64,000 bases of DNA from Neofusicoccum parvum (Eukaryota > Ascomycota > Dothideomycetes > Botryosphaeriales > Botryosphaeriaceae). Of the stretch, positions 1-11,124 are shown in pieces. Within the stretch, counting starts at the first letter, position 1. Every line of letters starts with the position of its first letter. A program made the translations under genes and the position numbers. The stretch is from assembly GCA_020912385.1 (NCBI GenBank), contig CP087209.1, positions 2,294,001-2,358,000 of the forward strand. Direction: 5' to 3'. Below the pieces are notes generated by a model. It did not search any database. It was not told where the DNA came from and worked only from the letters and a program-made list of their open reading frames with translations.

Positions 1-2114
1 CAGCTCGCGTCCGACCACTTTCGCCGGACTGGCCGCCCGTTGCGCATCGCCGTTGACGAGGCGGGATGGCGCTTCTGCAACCTGAATCCCCACCAGGTCC
101 GGGTAATTCGCGAGAGTGAGCCTGTAGTTCTGTGGAGCACTCATTGCCAGACCCAAGCTGACGTTGCGCTATTGCAGAGGAGCCAGCTGCCAATCCCGTC
201 GAGAAAGCCATAATCTTCCGAATTCTCAAGCTCCTGAAGCTCAACATCCGCCTGCTGTTCATCTTCGACGGCCCTAGCCGACCATGGAAAAAGGGCAAGA
301 CCGCCGGCATGATCAAGTTCAAGGACATAGCTCTGCTGCGCCGTGTTCTTGACCTCCTCCGTGTTCCCCACCACCGAGCGCCCGCCGAAGCCGAGGCCGA
401 ATGTGCTAGTCTGCAACAAGAAGGCATTGTGGACGCAGTGTGGTCTGAGGACAGTGACAGTCTGATGTTTGGATGCACTTTCCTCATTCGCAACTACCGC
501 GACAAGGACAAGAACAAGAAGAGCGACACCCATGTCAGGGTGCACCGCGCCCGCGACATACTGGAGCAAAAGAAGCTGGACCGTGAGGGCTTGGTTTTGT
601 TTGCCATGCTGAGCGGTGGTGATTATGACACAGTCGGCGTCATAGGTTGTGGCCCACACCTGGCACACAGAGCCGCAGCGAAGGGCCTGGGCAAGATCTT
701 GTGCGAGACGCCAGACATGGAGCTACCTTACTTTAGGCGTCACCTAGAGCCTATATTCAGAGGGAAAGATGTCAACATTCCTTATGAGTGGCCTAGGGCA
801 AGACACTTGAACAACTATCGGAACCCCAAAGTGTCAACAGTCGCAGAGCTCCACGACCTCAAACGGCTCAGGGATAATGGTTGGGATCGCGAAATCGACC
901 AGTCCAGTTTACGCGACTTCCTCAGGGAAAGATTCCAAGTTTGGACCAAAGGTTTTTTGAAGCACATTGCACCTATACTGTTGGTCCGAAAACTATCCGA
1001 TACTGCTTCAGCCCCGGAAGGTAGCGGTGATGCCAACCCATTTTCGGTCGAGATTGTCCGACCAAGAGGGAAGAAGAATACCGATACCTCACTGGAAGGT
1101 GCCTTGGAGAGGAGAATCAAATTCCTCCCGCATCGCGTGGTTGATTTCGACATCACGATGCCACCAGAGGATGAAGACTGGTCGAAGTTGGCAACGAAAG
1201 CTGATGGCGAGTTCGATCCAAACGTAAAAATTGACTGTGAGGTCTTGGAAGTCATTCTTCGACGGAGTCTCCCTGCCTCTGTCTTCGAGACACCCCCACC
1301 TGCAAGCTCCGCGAAGAGGGGGAAAAGGAGAGCCCAAGATCAAGATAATAGTGATGTCGATGTCCCAGAAGCCACAGCCTCTTCCAGGAAAAAGCAGGGG
1401 GCAACAGAAGAAGCCCGGAAACGTTCAAGGACGACAAAGAACACTGACTATGTCGACGTGCTTGACTTGACTGATGATCTGGACAAGGTTGTTGGTCCCG
1501 TGCATACCTACAGCTCAGGTACCCGGTACAGCAGAGGTGATGGTGGGCGTGAAGGCCGCGACTATACATTAGGTGCACCGTCTGCGTCCGGTGAATATGT
1601 TGGTCCATATATTTTCGATCTTGGATCCGAGAGTGAGGATGAGCTCCCTTCACTGTCTGAGCTTCTCTCACAACCTGCGACTCCTTCGTCTCGATCTCGC
1701 AAAAAGCAGGAGAAACCACCACGCACGAAAAGACAGAGCGTCCCTGGGCCGGATTCCACGGATGAGGGCCTTCGATTAGCGCGCGAATTGCAAGCCAAGC
1801 TTGATGCCGAATTGACCCCAGCGCCGGAAACATCCGTACAATCTCACAAGCCAGTGGAGAGTTCGACAACGCCACTTAAATTGAACCCCGCACATGAATC
1901 CCGGCAGCAGATCCAGAAGACGCCACAACGGCAGATCGATGTGGAGCCACTGTTTGCGCGGGATGCGGTTCGTGCCCATTGGGCCAGTTTCAATGTAAAG
2001 CCTTCCGACGATGCTGCAATGCAGGAACCAGCAAGTACCGACATGTCTCAGCCTCGGAAACCTGCATATCGTAAACCTGAAGCTACCGAATGCATTGATC
2101 TGACCAGCGATTGA
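1..2114 (+). CDS. GEN1/Yen1-like Holliday-junction resolvase (XPG/Rad2 family), 5' partial
   Basis: Structure-specific nuclease of the XPG/Rad2 family, expected to cut Holliday junctions and flaps in the nucleus. The window opens inside the XPG N domain: frame 1 reads GRPLRIAVDEAGW. A short intron (about 97-179) then joins to EPAANPVEKAIIFRILKLL and FIFDGPSRPWKKGK. The XPG-I core follows (APAEAEAECASLQ, WSEDSDSLMFG), holding the acidic metal ligands, then the helix-two-turn-helix region beginning SGGDYDTVGVIGCG. The middle (RFQVWTKGFLKHIAPILLVRKL) fits the chromodomain-like segment of GEN1 proteins. The C-terminal ~300 residues are polar and low-complexity, with basic clusters suited to nuclear import, and end ECIDLTSD. 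The 5' end and start codon lie outside the window. The exact donor (97 or 103) is uncertain. Family assignment is secure; Yen1 orthology is inferred. Confidence 0.85.
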
Positions 2115-4025
2115 GTACAACATGTTGATTGGCTCTTCAATGACCCTACATCATTTTGGGTATCCGAGCTCTGGCACAGCTGTCACTCAAATGCGAGGAT
2201 CCCGTAGCCTTTTCGATACGTCATTCAAGGTGTTACGATATTATTTGAAACAATTCGCAGCAAGAACCCGATGGCCGTTGCCCCTATGGTTCTTTTGCTT
2301 ACGTTTGGGTCTTAAGAAGCTGACACTTGTTTGTCTTCGACTGACAGCAAAGCTCATGTGTTGTTGAGCTTTCGCAGTCGAAGCGATTCAGTGGCACTTC
2401 CCGGTAATCTTAGACAACAATGCGGCTCCGTCCCGTTCATCCAGAAGGCAGCATGGATCAAAGCCTAGTGCCAGGCCACATTCAAGAGTATATGCGGCTC
2501 ACTCAAGATCAGTACTTCGTGAAGAAGTCCGGGCTTTTGGAAGAGCCGCGCGATTGCAAACTCAAACCTTGCCCACGACTTGGTTACGATCGTTGCGATG
2601 CATCGGCATGTTCCTCATCGGTGGATATGGTTTTCCCAAACGCCATCGAAGGTTGCTTTCTCGGAAATTTTTGGAAATAAATGGGAGACGACTAAGTACC
2701 TCTAAACACGGATTCGGGACGTCCCTGAGTCAATGTTGCTTCGATTTCTCCGTGCCGGTGATCTTGTCTGTATCCGAACACTCGCAAAGTGTATCGTGGA
2801 CGCAAAGAATACGGGAAGTGTCCATCCATCGACGGCCTGACGGCCACTGGTGGTTCTGACTTAGGGGATGCCGAAGGAGGAGACACAAGAAAAAGCACTG
2901 ACTGCGCGGGCCGGACAGCGAGATTAAAGATCGACTCAGGGACCTCGTATTGCACTCGGACGCATCCGAGCCACTCCCCGTGGGCCATTGGACCAGCGGT
3001 CTGTATCAGCGTCGAGCCTTATGGAGTATCTGGAGGTGGCGGTTGGGAAATCTTGCCGCCGGTGGAGCGCAAGGCCGCAGGTTCGTGGCATTCGAGGGGC
3101 GAATTATCGAGATTGGTGGGGGTTGACAGGGCCAATGGCATCTTCACAGTGGGCCGCAGCTCTTGGAAGTCCCGAGACAAGAGGTCGCACCGGTCGACAG
3201 ACGTGTTTCCCGTGAATGGATGGAAGCAGGTCTTACTCAGAATGCATCATCCGCTGCAGAATCGCTCACTTCTGTCGAGGCTGAGATCTTGGTATAATGA
3301 GGACGCGTGATGTCAAGATGGCGGAGCAGCTCTGACCGCATTCGTTCTTCTAAGATGCGCATCGGTCAGACGGATCGACGAGGCCGACGACGATCGTCGA
3401 GGTATTTATGCGCGGCTGACAGTCTGGTCGCACAGTTTATAGACGTTTCACAAGCCAACGCTGGCGGGTTTGCTGGGCGGCGCTGACAGGGCACTAAAAT
3501 CTTACCCGGCGCAGCAGCCATGATTAAGCTCCAACTCTATTTGCTCCATCTGAAGCTTCAATCTCGACTCTCCACAGCTCGGGCCAATCGCATCCCTTCC
3601 TTCCGAGCCGGCCTTTGATATCAAATGCCGAACAGCCCAGGCAGGCAGTATCCATGATCGGCGCGTGGAGAAGCCTTGGTGGAACATCCGGCATCCCGGA
3701 TGCGGTACGCCATGGACTCTTGCAGCCCGCTGCCATCCATGCGCTGTATCTGTAATTCAACCTAATTAAAGCAACTCGACGTAGATCGGCCCCAAATGTG
3801 AGCCGCGGAATTCCTTGTTTATGTGGCCAAAGCCGCGTTTCTTATTCCATGCGTTTGCCCAAATGCCGTGCCCGGTTGAGGCGGGATCGGCCTTCACCCT
3901 TTTTTGAGCGCCTGCCCTTCACCTAGAGAGAAAAGCTTCTCGTAGCGCCTCGTCTCGTCTCGTCTCTTTTCTCTTTCTTTCTTTCTTCCTTTCGTTGCCT
4001 CCTTCCGATCGAGCCCGCCGTCAAC
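2115..4025. other. Intergenic region, no supported gene
   Basis: Between the nuclease and the multicopper oxidase. Only short open frames occur (longest about 170 codons at 2789-3310), none with a recognisable motif or convincing start. The last 90 bases (about 3935-4020) are a pyrimidine-rich tract containing repeated CGTCT units and CTTT runs, a common feature just upstream of fungal start codons, and probably mark the core promoter of the oxidase gene. Confidence 0.6.
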
Positions 4026-6098
4026 ATGCGGTGGTCGGCGCTGCTCTCGTTACTGCTAGCCGCCGTGGTCGGGGCTACTAAAGAGCCCTACCTCAAGACT
4101 CACGATGAGACGTTCATCCCAGACGCTGTGCTGCGGGTAACGGAGGAGGATGCCTGCGTTGGCTGCATCAACAGGAACTCGGTGGCCGTCAACGGAAGCG
4201 TGCCAGGGCCGGAGCTGCAATTCGTCTCGGGGAGCGTAGTATGGATCCGCGTCTACAATGACATGACGGACCATAACCTCACAATGGTAAGGACCGCCAA
4301 TTGATGTTTTCGGCATGCCGATGGGAGCCGGCTAACCCGCCTTGTCCAAAGCACTGGCACGGCCTCACCATGGCAGCCGCACCGTTTGCGGACGGCTCGC
4401 CCGCGGCTAGCCAATGGGCCATCGCGCCGCTCAAGTTCTTCGACTACGAAATCAATCTAGTCGACATCGAGCCGGGGACATATTTCTACCACTCCCATGT
4501 CGGCTTCCAAGCAATGACTGCCGCGGGTGCCCTGGTCATTACCAACAGGCCGGGTCAGGTGTCTCCCTACCAGTACGATGAGGAGCAGAATGTCATCTTC
4601 TCCGACCTGTACAACACCACAGACCAGACCATCGAAACCGGCCTCGTGGCGAATCCCTTCAAGTGGAGTGGGGAGGTCGGCGACGTCCTAGTCAACGGCT
4701 ACGGCATCTCGCAATACCCGGCTACGAATGATGCGGAGAGCTGCAGTCTGGCGCAAATCTCCGTTGAGGCGGGGAAGACGTACCGTCTGCGCTTCATTGG
4801 CGCCACCGCACTTTCTTTCCTGTCGGTCGGATTTGAGGAGCACAACCTCACCCTCATCGAGGCGGACGGAGCCTACACGGAGCCCCTGGAAGTCAGCTTC
4901 ATCCAGATTGGCGGCGGGCAGCGCTACTCAGCCCTCCTGAAGACGTGGTCCTGCGATGAGCTGGCGTCCCAGGCCAGCGGCCGCAGCCAGTTCTACATCC
5001 AGATCGAGACGCGTGACCGGCCCGCCAACCTGACCACCTACGCCATACTAGACTACGGTGACAGCTGCAGCAGCAGCAGTTACACCCCGCCTGTCAGCCT
5101 CCCTACCAAGGGCCTTACCAACGGCATCACCAACGGCCTCCCTACCAACACCCCTCCCCACGCCAACGCCACCACGCTCTCCCGCAAGATCCCACCGCGC
5201 ACCCCGCCGCTTCACCTCCCGCCCACGGTCCAAGGCTGGCTCGACTACGACCTGCACCCGCTCTCGCCGGACACGTCGGCCTTCCCGACGGCGGCCGAAG
5301 TGACGCGCACCGTGGTCATGGACATCTACCAGCTGGGCCAGGACGGCTACGTCAAGTGGACGCAGAACGGCATCTCGTGGTACGAGCACACGCCCAAGGT
5401 GCCGTACCTGGTGGCGCTGTACACCAACGCCAGCGCGCTGCTGCCGGACTACTCGTACGCGGTGGCCAGCGGCACGGGGCGCGACGACCGCGTCGCGGCG
5501 TGGCCGGCGCGCATCGGCGAGGTGCTGGAGATCGTGGTGCAGAACACCGGCTCCTACAGCGGCGGCATGGACGTCCATCCCATGCACATGCACGGCGCCC
5601 ACTACTACTACCTGGGCAGTGGAAGGGGCACGTACGACCGCGACGCGAACGAGGAGAGGCTGGCCGGGCGCGTGCCGGTGACCAGGGACACGACGATGCT
5701 GTACCGGTATAGCGAGAAGGAGGAGCCGAAGAAGCCGCATAGCTGGATTGCGTGGAGGATCAGGGTGACGCAGCCGGGCGTGTGGATGCTGCATTGCCAC
5801 ACGCTGCAGCATATGATCATGGGTAGGTTTTCCGTTTCTTTTTCTCCGAGGATCCTTTGCTCTTCTGTGCGCTGGCGAGGAGACAAGGGAAAGAGAGAAG
5901 TAGTGCTGACGTGGCTTGATAGGAATGCAAACGGTCTGGGTGTTTGGTAATTCGACGGATATACTGACGCTTCCGTTGCCGATGGTGGAGGGCTATCTGG
6001 CGTACGGCGGGGATGTCTACGGAGACGACGATCACGCTCCGCAGGTCATTCACTTTTTTGATGCGGACGATGATGACGATGAGAAAGACGAGAAGTGA
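4026..6098 (+). CDS. Secreted multicopper oxidase (laccase/ascorbate-oxidase type)
   Basis: Oxidises phenolic or similar substrates with O2 through one type 1 copper and a trinuclear centre; predicted extracellular. Model: join(4026..4286,4352..5822,5923..6098), 635 aa. It starts with a signal peptide (MRWSALLSLLLAAVVGA). All four copper motifs are present: HWHG at the start of exon 2, HSHVG, HPMHMHG, and HCHTLQHMIMGM, the last split by intron 2. The second intron must be removed to complete that motif (MIM then GMQTVWVFG), which supports the splice choice. Residues ~360-400 hold a Thr/Pro/Asn-rich linker between cupredoxin domains 2 and 3. The C-terminus is an unusual acidic tail (FFDADDDDDEKDEK). 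Families of this type serve in pigment and metabolite pathways, but the gene is 5 kb from the first P450, so cluster membership is unproven. Confidence 0.9.
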
Positions 6099-6632
6099 GG
6101 AGACGGCGGAGATAGAGGAAATGGTTATTGCGGGGCGGGAACTTGTGTAAATCCGTCCGGTCTATAACAAAGGTGGTAATGATAGATAGGATAGTCGGAA
6201 AAAAAACTCACAAACAAGGACAGGGCGAAGTAATAGAGTTCGAATCACTGATCAGATAATGCATCGCCGGCGACACAGGTTTACTGATCATTTGAGGCCT
6301 GCAAACGCGTCGGCGTAGAGGGGAATCTGGATTTTGCAGCAACATCGCCGGGAATAAGGGAATAGAGCAGATCTCGAGAGCAAGAAGACCCACTGTGGAG
6401 AAGAGGTCTGCGAAAGATCTCGTGAGATTCTGGGCGAGGTGCGTCTGGTGTACTACGTAGTGCAGCAGGGGCTTGACCTCGGCAAAGGCAGGCGCGGCAG
6501 GCAGTGCAGGCAGGAGGGGAAGGCTGGTGCATCCTAACTTTCCGCGCGCAGCACACCGTCTGTGTCTCCATCACCACAGCTTCCCATGAGTGGCTCCACC
6601 GGCCTGCCTGACCCCCAGCAGCGCGTCGCACG

Positions 6633-7016
6633 ATGCTCAAACCCGGGTTCTCCTATCGCAGCCGCCACCAGCTGCTCCGACGCTCGCACCCACGCCCCTA
6701 TCAGCGGCCAGTACATCTCGCCTCGTCGACCCGCCGCAACCGGCCGAGCAGCGCCGTCTAGCTGTCCATTGCCGACGCCTCGCACTCGCCGCGCCTGTCC
6801 GGCCCGTCGCTGGGCTGCCTGGTGTCAGAGCTCAGCGCGACGAACCTGACGGCGGCCGCTCAGCAGCTGCGGCGGGAGGCCGGCACCATGCCTGAGGCGC
6901 AACGCACAGCATTTCGGCGGGTGGCAGCATGGGTGGTCGCCGTGCCGGCCGCGTTCGGTGCAGCTCTGGCAGTCGGCACTTGGGCCGGGAAGCAGGACGA
7001 TAACGCGCAGACATGA
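6633..7016 (+). CDS. Possible small mitochondrial single-span protein
   Basis: Tentative model join(6633..6710,6762..7016), 110 aa. The same frame is open on both sides of one TAG (6759-6761). That TAG forms the end of a plausible 51-nt GT..AG intron (GTACAT at 6711 to TAG at 6761), whose removal keeps the frame. The N-terminus (MLKPGFSYRSRHQLLRRSHP) is Arg/Ser-rich with no acidic residue, like a mitochondrial presequence. The C-terminal part has one hydrophobic span (VAAWVVAVPAAFGAALAVGT) preceded by a charged amphipathic stretch (AAAQQLRREAGTMPEAQRTA). I recognise no family. The branch site is weak, so this could also be two fortuitous frames in GC-rich DNA. Confidence 0.35.
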
Positions 7017-7465
7017 CATATGGCTCGAGGGTCTGGAGAGACATTTTTTTTCCTCCCAGCGCGCATCCGGCTCGGATCTGAGATTGCCAGGGCGATGATG
7101 GCCGGCCAGCAAGGTGCAATGACGCCGAGAATAAACGAGAATTCTCCGCGTAGGGCTGAGGATTGCATCAGCCCTCGACCATGACCCCCTTCTTCCCACA
7201 CCAGACGGACGTACAGCGTCGGCCGAGCCCCACTGAAATCGGCGGTCAGTGGAGTGAGAGCCTGAATCCGAAAGGATAAATCGCCTTGCCTTCTTGACCA
7301 GCTCGTCCAAGCCTCCGCTATACTCGACTTGACACACGATCCCTGATCCGAAAGGCTTGTCTGAAGTTCTGACGTTGAAGGGTCATTGATTTTTTGATCA
7401 CGAAACCGTATTCTTATTGTTGCACCAACAGCCGTCAGCACACAACATGCCAGCGCCAGCCGCCC

Positions 7466-7472
7466 TATATAT
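7466..7472 (+). promoter_or_regulatory. TATA-like box (TATATAT)
   Basis: Lies 62 bases before the ATG at 7534 but downstream of the in-frame ATG at 7447, so it favours the later start for the 2EXR-type gene. Confidence 0.45.
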
Positions 7473-7533
7473 GCGCTCCGCAGAAGGCACATTCGACGCC
7501 ACTCTCGCCCCAAGCCACTCAGAAGAAACAGCC

Positions 7534-8307
7534 ATGGAAGCAACAGCCATGACGGACATCACCTACCACAACAAGCCGCCAGTGCGCGCGGCTCCACCAG
7601 CCTCCACCTCGCTCATCGACCGGCTGCCAACCGAGCTCCGCCTCCAGATCTACGACAACCTCTTCCCGGACAAGCCGGTGCCCTCGCACCCCTGCGACGC
7701 AGGCTCCTTCCGCACCGACAACCAGCCATGCAACACCAAAATCCTGCGCCTCAACCGCGCCATCCACGACGAAGCGCAGGCCATCCTGTATTCGAAGGTG
7801 CCCTTCGAGATCCGCATCCACCCGGGCGGCATCTCGCTCTGCGGCGGCGGCCAGATGACGTACCCGGACTTCGATTTCGGCAAGCGCGGCGGCCCGCGCA
7901 AGATCCACCCGGTGGGCGGCGGGGCGTGGGACGCGGTGCTGCGCAACGCGCGCCGGCTCGACATCGTGATCGTGGCGTGGGTGCAGTACAACATCTTCGA
8001 CGCGGTCAAGCAGTACACGCGCCACTTCGTCGAGCAGCTGGCCCTGGCCGACCCGCCGCTGCTCGACCTGCGGCTGGCCATCGAGTGGCACAACGGCACG
8101 TCCAACTTCCCCGTCACCCACCCCACGCCCCAGATGGCCCGTCAGCTGCTCGAGCCGTTTGAGCAGCTGCGCGTCAGGCGCAGGGTCGACGTCGGGAACG
8201 TCGGCACGCCGCGCTACTTCTTCGGCGCGCCCGCGCTGGCCGTTGTCGAGGAGGAGGAGTATAGCGTGCTGAAGGAGGAGTTGCGGAGTCGTATGATGGT
8301 GAGGTGA
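7534..8307 (+). CDS. 2EXR/F-box-like fungal protein
   Basis: Single-exon gene of 257 aa from the ATG at 7534 (MEATAMTDITYHNK). It carries the fungal 2EXR/F-box-like signature LIDRLPTELRLQIYDNLFP at residues ~26-45. Next comes TKILRLNRAIHDEAQAILYS, the usual region where such proteins discuss stored ancestors of small substrate-binding folds. The rest (FDAVKQYTRHFVEQL, LLDLRLAIEWHNG) resembles the alpha/beta tail of this large family of mostly uncharacterised proteins. The frame is open to an ATG at 7447, but a TATA-like box lies between the two starts, so I prefer 7534. Function is unknown; a role as a ubiquitin-ligase adaptor is only suggested by the motif. It converges with the F-box gene on the other strand. 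Confidence 0.7.
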   Translation: MEATAMTDITYHNKPPVRAAPPASTSLIDRLPTELRLQIYDNLFPDKPVPSHPCDAGSFRTDNQPCNTKILRLNRAIHDEAQAILYSKVPFEIRIHPGGISLCGGGQMTYPDFDFGKRGGPRKIHPVGGGAWDAVLRNARRLDIVIVAWVQYNIFDAVKQYTRHFVEQLALADPPLLDLRLAIEWHNGTSNFPVTHPTPQMARQLLEPFEQLRVRRRVDVGNVGTPRYFFGAPALAVVEEEEYSVLKEELRSRMMVR

Positions 8308-8787
8308 GATATGGTGAACGCGAGTCAGGGGGACGCGGTGTGATGTGGTGTTGGTAATGAGTCAGCGGGGATGTTTTTTTGGTTTTTCTAGATGCAAGGC
8401 GTTCCGGGACAGAGCAGGGGTTTGGGAAAATTGGGATGATGACATGTGGCGTTTGGATGTCTGGAGACCTGGCTGGTCGGATAGAGCGACATGTTAATGT
8501 AATCTTGATTGTGAGATTTACTCTCTCTTGTGGGTATTGCATCATGCGAATGCCTTCAGCGGCCGTTGAAGCATTTGTCGGGATGCTGATGTGCAATGAA
8601 AGAAAGATCAAACCCATCCGGATGATGTTTCAACTGCCTGTGTGTGGACTTGTCGCAATACCTCGTGGACTGACCATGTGCAAAAATTGATGCTTTCGAG
8701 AGACTATTGCTGGGGTTCCTGCGGTACAAGACATAATATTGCTTTTTCGTACAGGCGGCCGTCGTCTCGCGCCTGATAGCCCCCACC
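8308..8787. other. Intergenic region between convergent genes
   Basis: Holds 3' flanks of both neighbours and one copy of an inverted-repeat element (8565-8634, listed separately). No gene seen. Confidence 0.6.
8565..8634. repeat. Imperfect inverted repeat, copy A of a dispersed hairpin motif
   Basis: Left arm GTTGAAGCATTTGTCGGGAT (8565-8584) and right arm ATCCGGATGATGTTTCAAC (8616-8634) are imperfect reverse complements separated by 31 bases. The right arm closely matches the right arm at 62337-62358 and the short copy near 36657-36689. Confidence 0.45.
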
Positions 8788-10239
8788 TTAAGCCAATTCA
8801 GGGACTTTGTAGTCTTTGTAGTGCAGGAACTTGACGCCGGCTTGCTTGAACAACGCCTTCGTGGCCGTCGCGAGAAGAGGAAAGGCCGTGCTGTGAACTC
8901 TCTGGGCAAACAATTCACGAATGTCTATCTTTCGAAGCTCCGGGAGGGGTGGTGTGGCTCCAGGGTGGGCTGGCAGGAGCATTCTTACGAAGCGGAGGAT
9001 GTCTCGAGGATCTTCGAAATCCCAAAAGCTGCTGACTACCTCGAGTTCCTCCAGAGAAGGAGGTAGGTTCTCGACACACCTTCTATACTCCGCCGGGTCG
9101 TCCTCAAGTTCCAAATCTTCAGGGTCTTCATCCAGTTCCAATGGTGGGATGAGCAGGCATTGAGATATCTCTAAGTATTTCAGTTTGGTGAAGTGGCGCA
9201 GAGAGATTGTGGGCGGGGGGCCGTCGCCTATTATTTCCAACATATCGTAGTCTCGTATATCGAGGGTAAGGTCTTCCAAGGTGTCGCTCCTGCAAGAGAT
9301 GGCTCGGGAGAGTTCGTTGAAATCGGGTTCGTTGTCGGAAACCGACGCCGGGGCTAAGCGGTAGGCGAAAGTTTTGAGGTTTTTGGAGCATTCGAGGATC
9401 CGGCCAACCTCCACGTCGGAAATGGTGGAATACTCGAGGATGAGTTCGGTGAGGTTTGATGCTCCCGCGGGCCAGCGGACCGCGGCGTCGGCGCCCCATC
9501 GTCCGCAGCACTGGTGGCCGCCAATTGTACGGATGGATGGTATGTTGAGGAAGGGAATGAGCAGGTTGAGATCAAAGCCCATCTCGGTATCCCAGTGTCG
9601 GAACTCCACGTTTTGTATTTTCTGGAGCGGGCCATCGGACGCAGCAGCAGCGGAGCAATAAAGTTCGACCTGGCGTTGCACGAACCTGCTAAGCCAAGGT
9701 TCATCTTCGCACGGGATCTCGGCGTCAAGAACAACGATGTTGGTCGCCAACACGAAAAGCAAGACGGTGATGGCACTGAGGCATCCCCGGCTGAGTTCGT
9801 CGACGAAGTGAGTTTGCTGTTTTGGCTTGAACCCGGCCTCCATTGCAACTTTCCGCCAGCCGTCGCCTTCGAAAGGACAGATCTTCTCCTCTCTCCCTTC
9901 GTCGTCCACATAGGATCCTTCGATCCTATCCCCCCAGCCAGCCAGATACACGGCTTTCAGCTTCTTGGCCAGGTCCGGGCGGGCAATTAGCCGGTTGATG
10001 TATGAAGTAAGCAGCTTCGGTTCGCTATCCACACAGAAGACGCGGTAAAGATGAGGCTCAACAATGGTGTGGAATCGTTTCGATGCAAAAAGGAGGCTTC
10101 TTAGATCGGCGATGCTGGACCGCCAGTCCTCTGTTACCTCGAGCCGGTGTCCAGAGCCCCAGCTATTGATGTTGAAGACGTCGAAATAAGCGAGGATTCT
10201 TTCCACCAACTCATCCGGAAGGCCCTCGAAAGAAGCCAT
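8788..10239 (-). CDS. F-box protein with leucine-rich C-terminal region
   Basis: Predicted substrate adaptor of an SCF ubiquitin ligase. Single exon, 483 aa, starting MASFEGLPDELVERILAYFD. The F-box occupies residues ~4-70 (LPDELVERIL, then DLRSLLFASKRFHTIVEPHLYRVF). The remainder has irregular Leu-rich stretches of the LRR-like kind found in fungal F-box proteins: NLTELILEYSTISD, DTLEDLTLDIRDYDML, FTKLKYLEISQCLL, LPPSLEELEVVSSFWD. The frame remains open 228 bases upstream, but a TATA-like sequence (CTATAAAT on this strand, 10372-10365) lies about 125 bases before the ATG at 10239, so I use that start. Substrate unknown. The 3' end faces the 2EXR-type gene. Confidence 0.8.
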   Translation of the reverse strand: MASFEGLPDELVERILAYFDVFNINSWGSGHRLEVTEDWRSSIADLRSLLFASKRFHTIVEPHLYRVFCVDSEPKLLTSYINRLIARPDLAKKLKAVYLAGWGDRIEGSYVDDEGREEKICPFEGDGWRKVAMEAGFKPKQQTHFVDELSRGCLSAITVLLFVLATNIVVLDAEIPCEDEPWLSRFVQRQVELYCSAAAASDGPLQKIQNVEFRHWDTEMGFDLNLLIPFLNIPSIRTIGGHQCCGRWGADAAVRWPAGASNLTELILEYSTISDVEVGRILECSKNLKTFAYRLAPASVSDNEPDFNELSRAISCRSDTLEDLTLDIRDYDMLEIIGDGPPPTISLRHFTKLKYLEISQCLLIPPLELDEDPEDLELEDDPAEYRRCVENLPPSLEELEVVSSFWDFEDPRDILRFVRMLLPAHPGATPPLPELRKIDIRELFAQRVHSTAFPLLATATKALFKQAGVKFLHYKDYKVPELA

Positions 10240-10364
10240 CTCAAGGGTGATGTTCTGCAATGCGCTTGCTGACAGGAATTGAGAGGAGCAGAGAAAGCGG
10301 CGAAAAGCTAGCGAGAAGGTTGTGGCATCATGTATCGGCAGTGTTTGGAAGGAGGGGTTGGGCC

Positions 10365-10372
10365 ATTTATAG
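10365..10372 (-). promoter_or_regulatory. TATA-like box (CTATAAAT) of the F-box gene
   Basis: About 125 bases upstream of the ATG at 10239, inside an extended open frame, and therefore used to reject the longer N-terminus. Confidence 0.5.
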
Positions 10373-11124
10373 TGTTCTTTCTTCGCAGCGGCGCTAGAGG
10401 GCGGCTGCCTGGTGGTCACTAACGTACCCCCCCCCAAAGCCGAGGTGTGTTTGCAGGCACCCGCCAACTAGCTCCAACATTTGCTGACGCACTAGAGCCT
10501 AGTAATGCGATGGCATCCGGGGTGTCGGGCTGATTTTATGAGGTTGACACCATGAATCACGTGCGGGGTCTGAGGCGGCTGTGTTTTGCTTCGGATGAAG
10601 CGCGTCGCAGATCGAAGTCCGTCCCTCCTCACGCACCTCCGAACTTCCAGCAACGGCTAGGTCAACGCAGAGCAACCTTCCAGCTCGAACTCCTGCCCCG
10701 TCGATTCTACATAATGACACTGTTGTCTCTGTTCGTTCTAAGCGCTCCGATGAGCGGTCCGGCGATTCGGGCTCGCCGCTGGCGGTCCTGCTGCCATCCC
10801 GCATGATACGAGTGAAGAGCGGAGGAGTTGGCCACGACACATGGCTCTTCCACTAGAGCGCGCTCACTAGCGCCTGCCGCGACTGCGACTCGCCTTCCAG
10901 GATCCGGCAAGCTCGAGGTCTTCTCTCAACGGCAAGACCTGCGAGTGCACGCGAATAATGCGACTGCTCCTCGGCCCGAAACACAGTGCATCGGTGGCCA
11001 ATACCATGGCCAGTGTTCAGCACGCTGCAGCCGCGCCCACTGCTCCCGCTTTGTAGTGCCGCATATTAAAGAATGTTGCAGCTGAAGCCATCACTGTGCC
11101 TGAGACTATTCGGTACACGCCACC
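10373..11124. other. Divergent intergenic region between the F-box gene and the first P450
   Basis: Contains a run of nine or more C at about 10430-10438 and only short unconvincing frames. Presumed promoter of both flanking genes. Confidence 0.5.

Larger units (their letters stand above)
6099..7533. other. Intergenic region with one possible small gene
   Basis: Downstream of the oxidase. It holds the candidate small gene at 6633-7016 (listed separately) and, at the right end, the promoter and possible alternative upstream start of the 2EXR-type gene. I see no RNA gene; a B-box-like string near 6239 is not backed by a T-stem. Confidence 0.5.

Noticed and set aside
6230..6250. GAGTTCGAATCACTG, B-box-like
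   Set aside because: No complementary T-stem and no acceptor or A box upstream.
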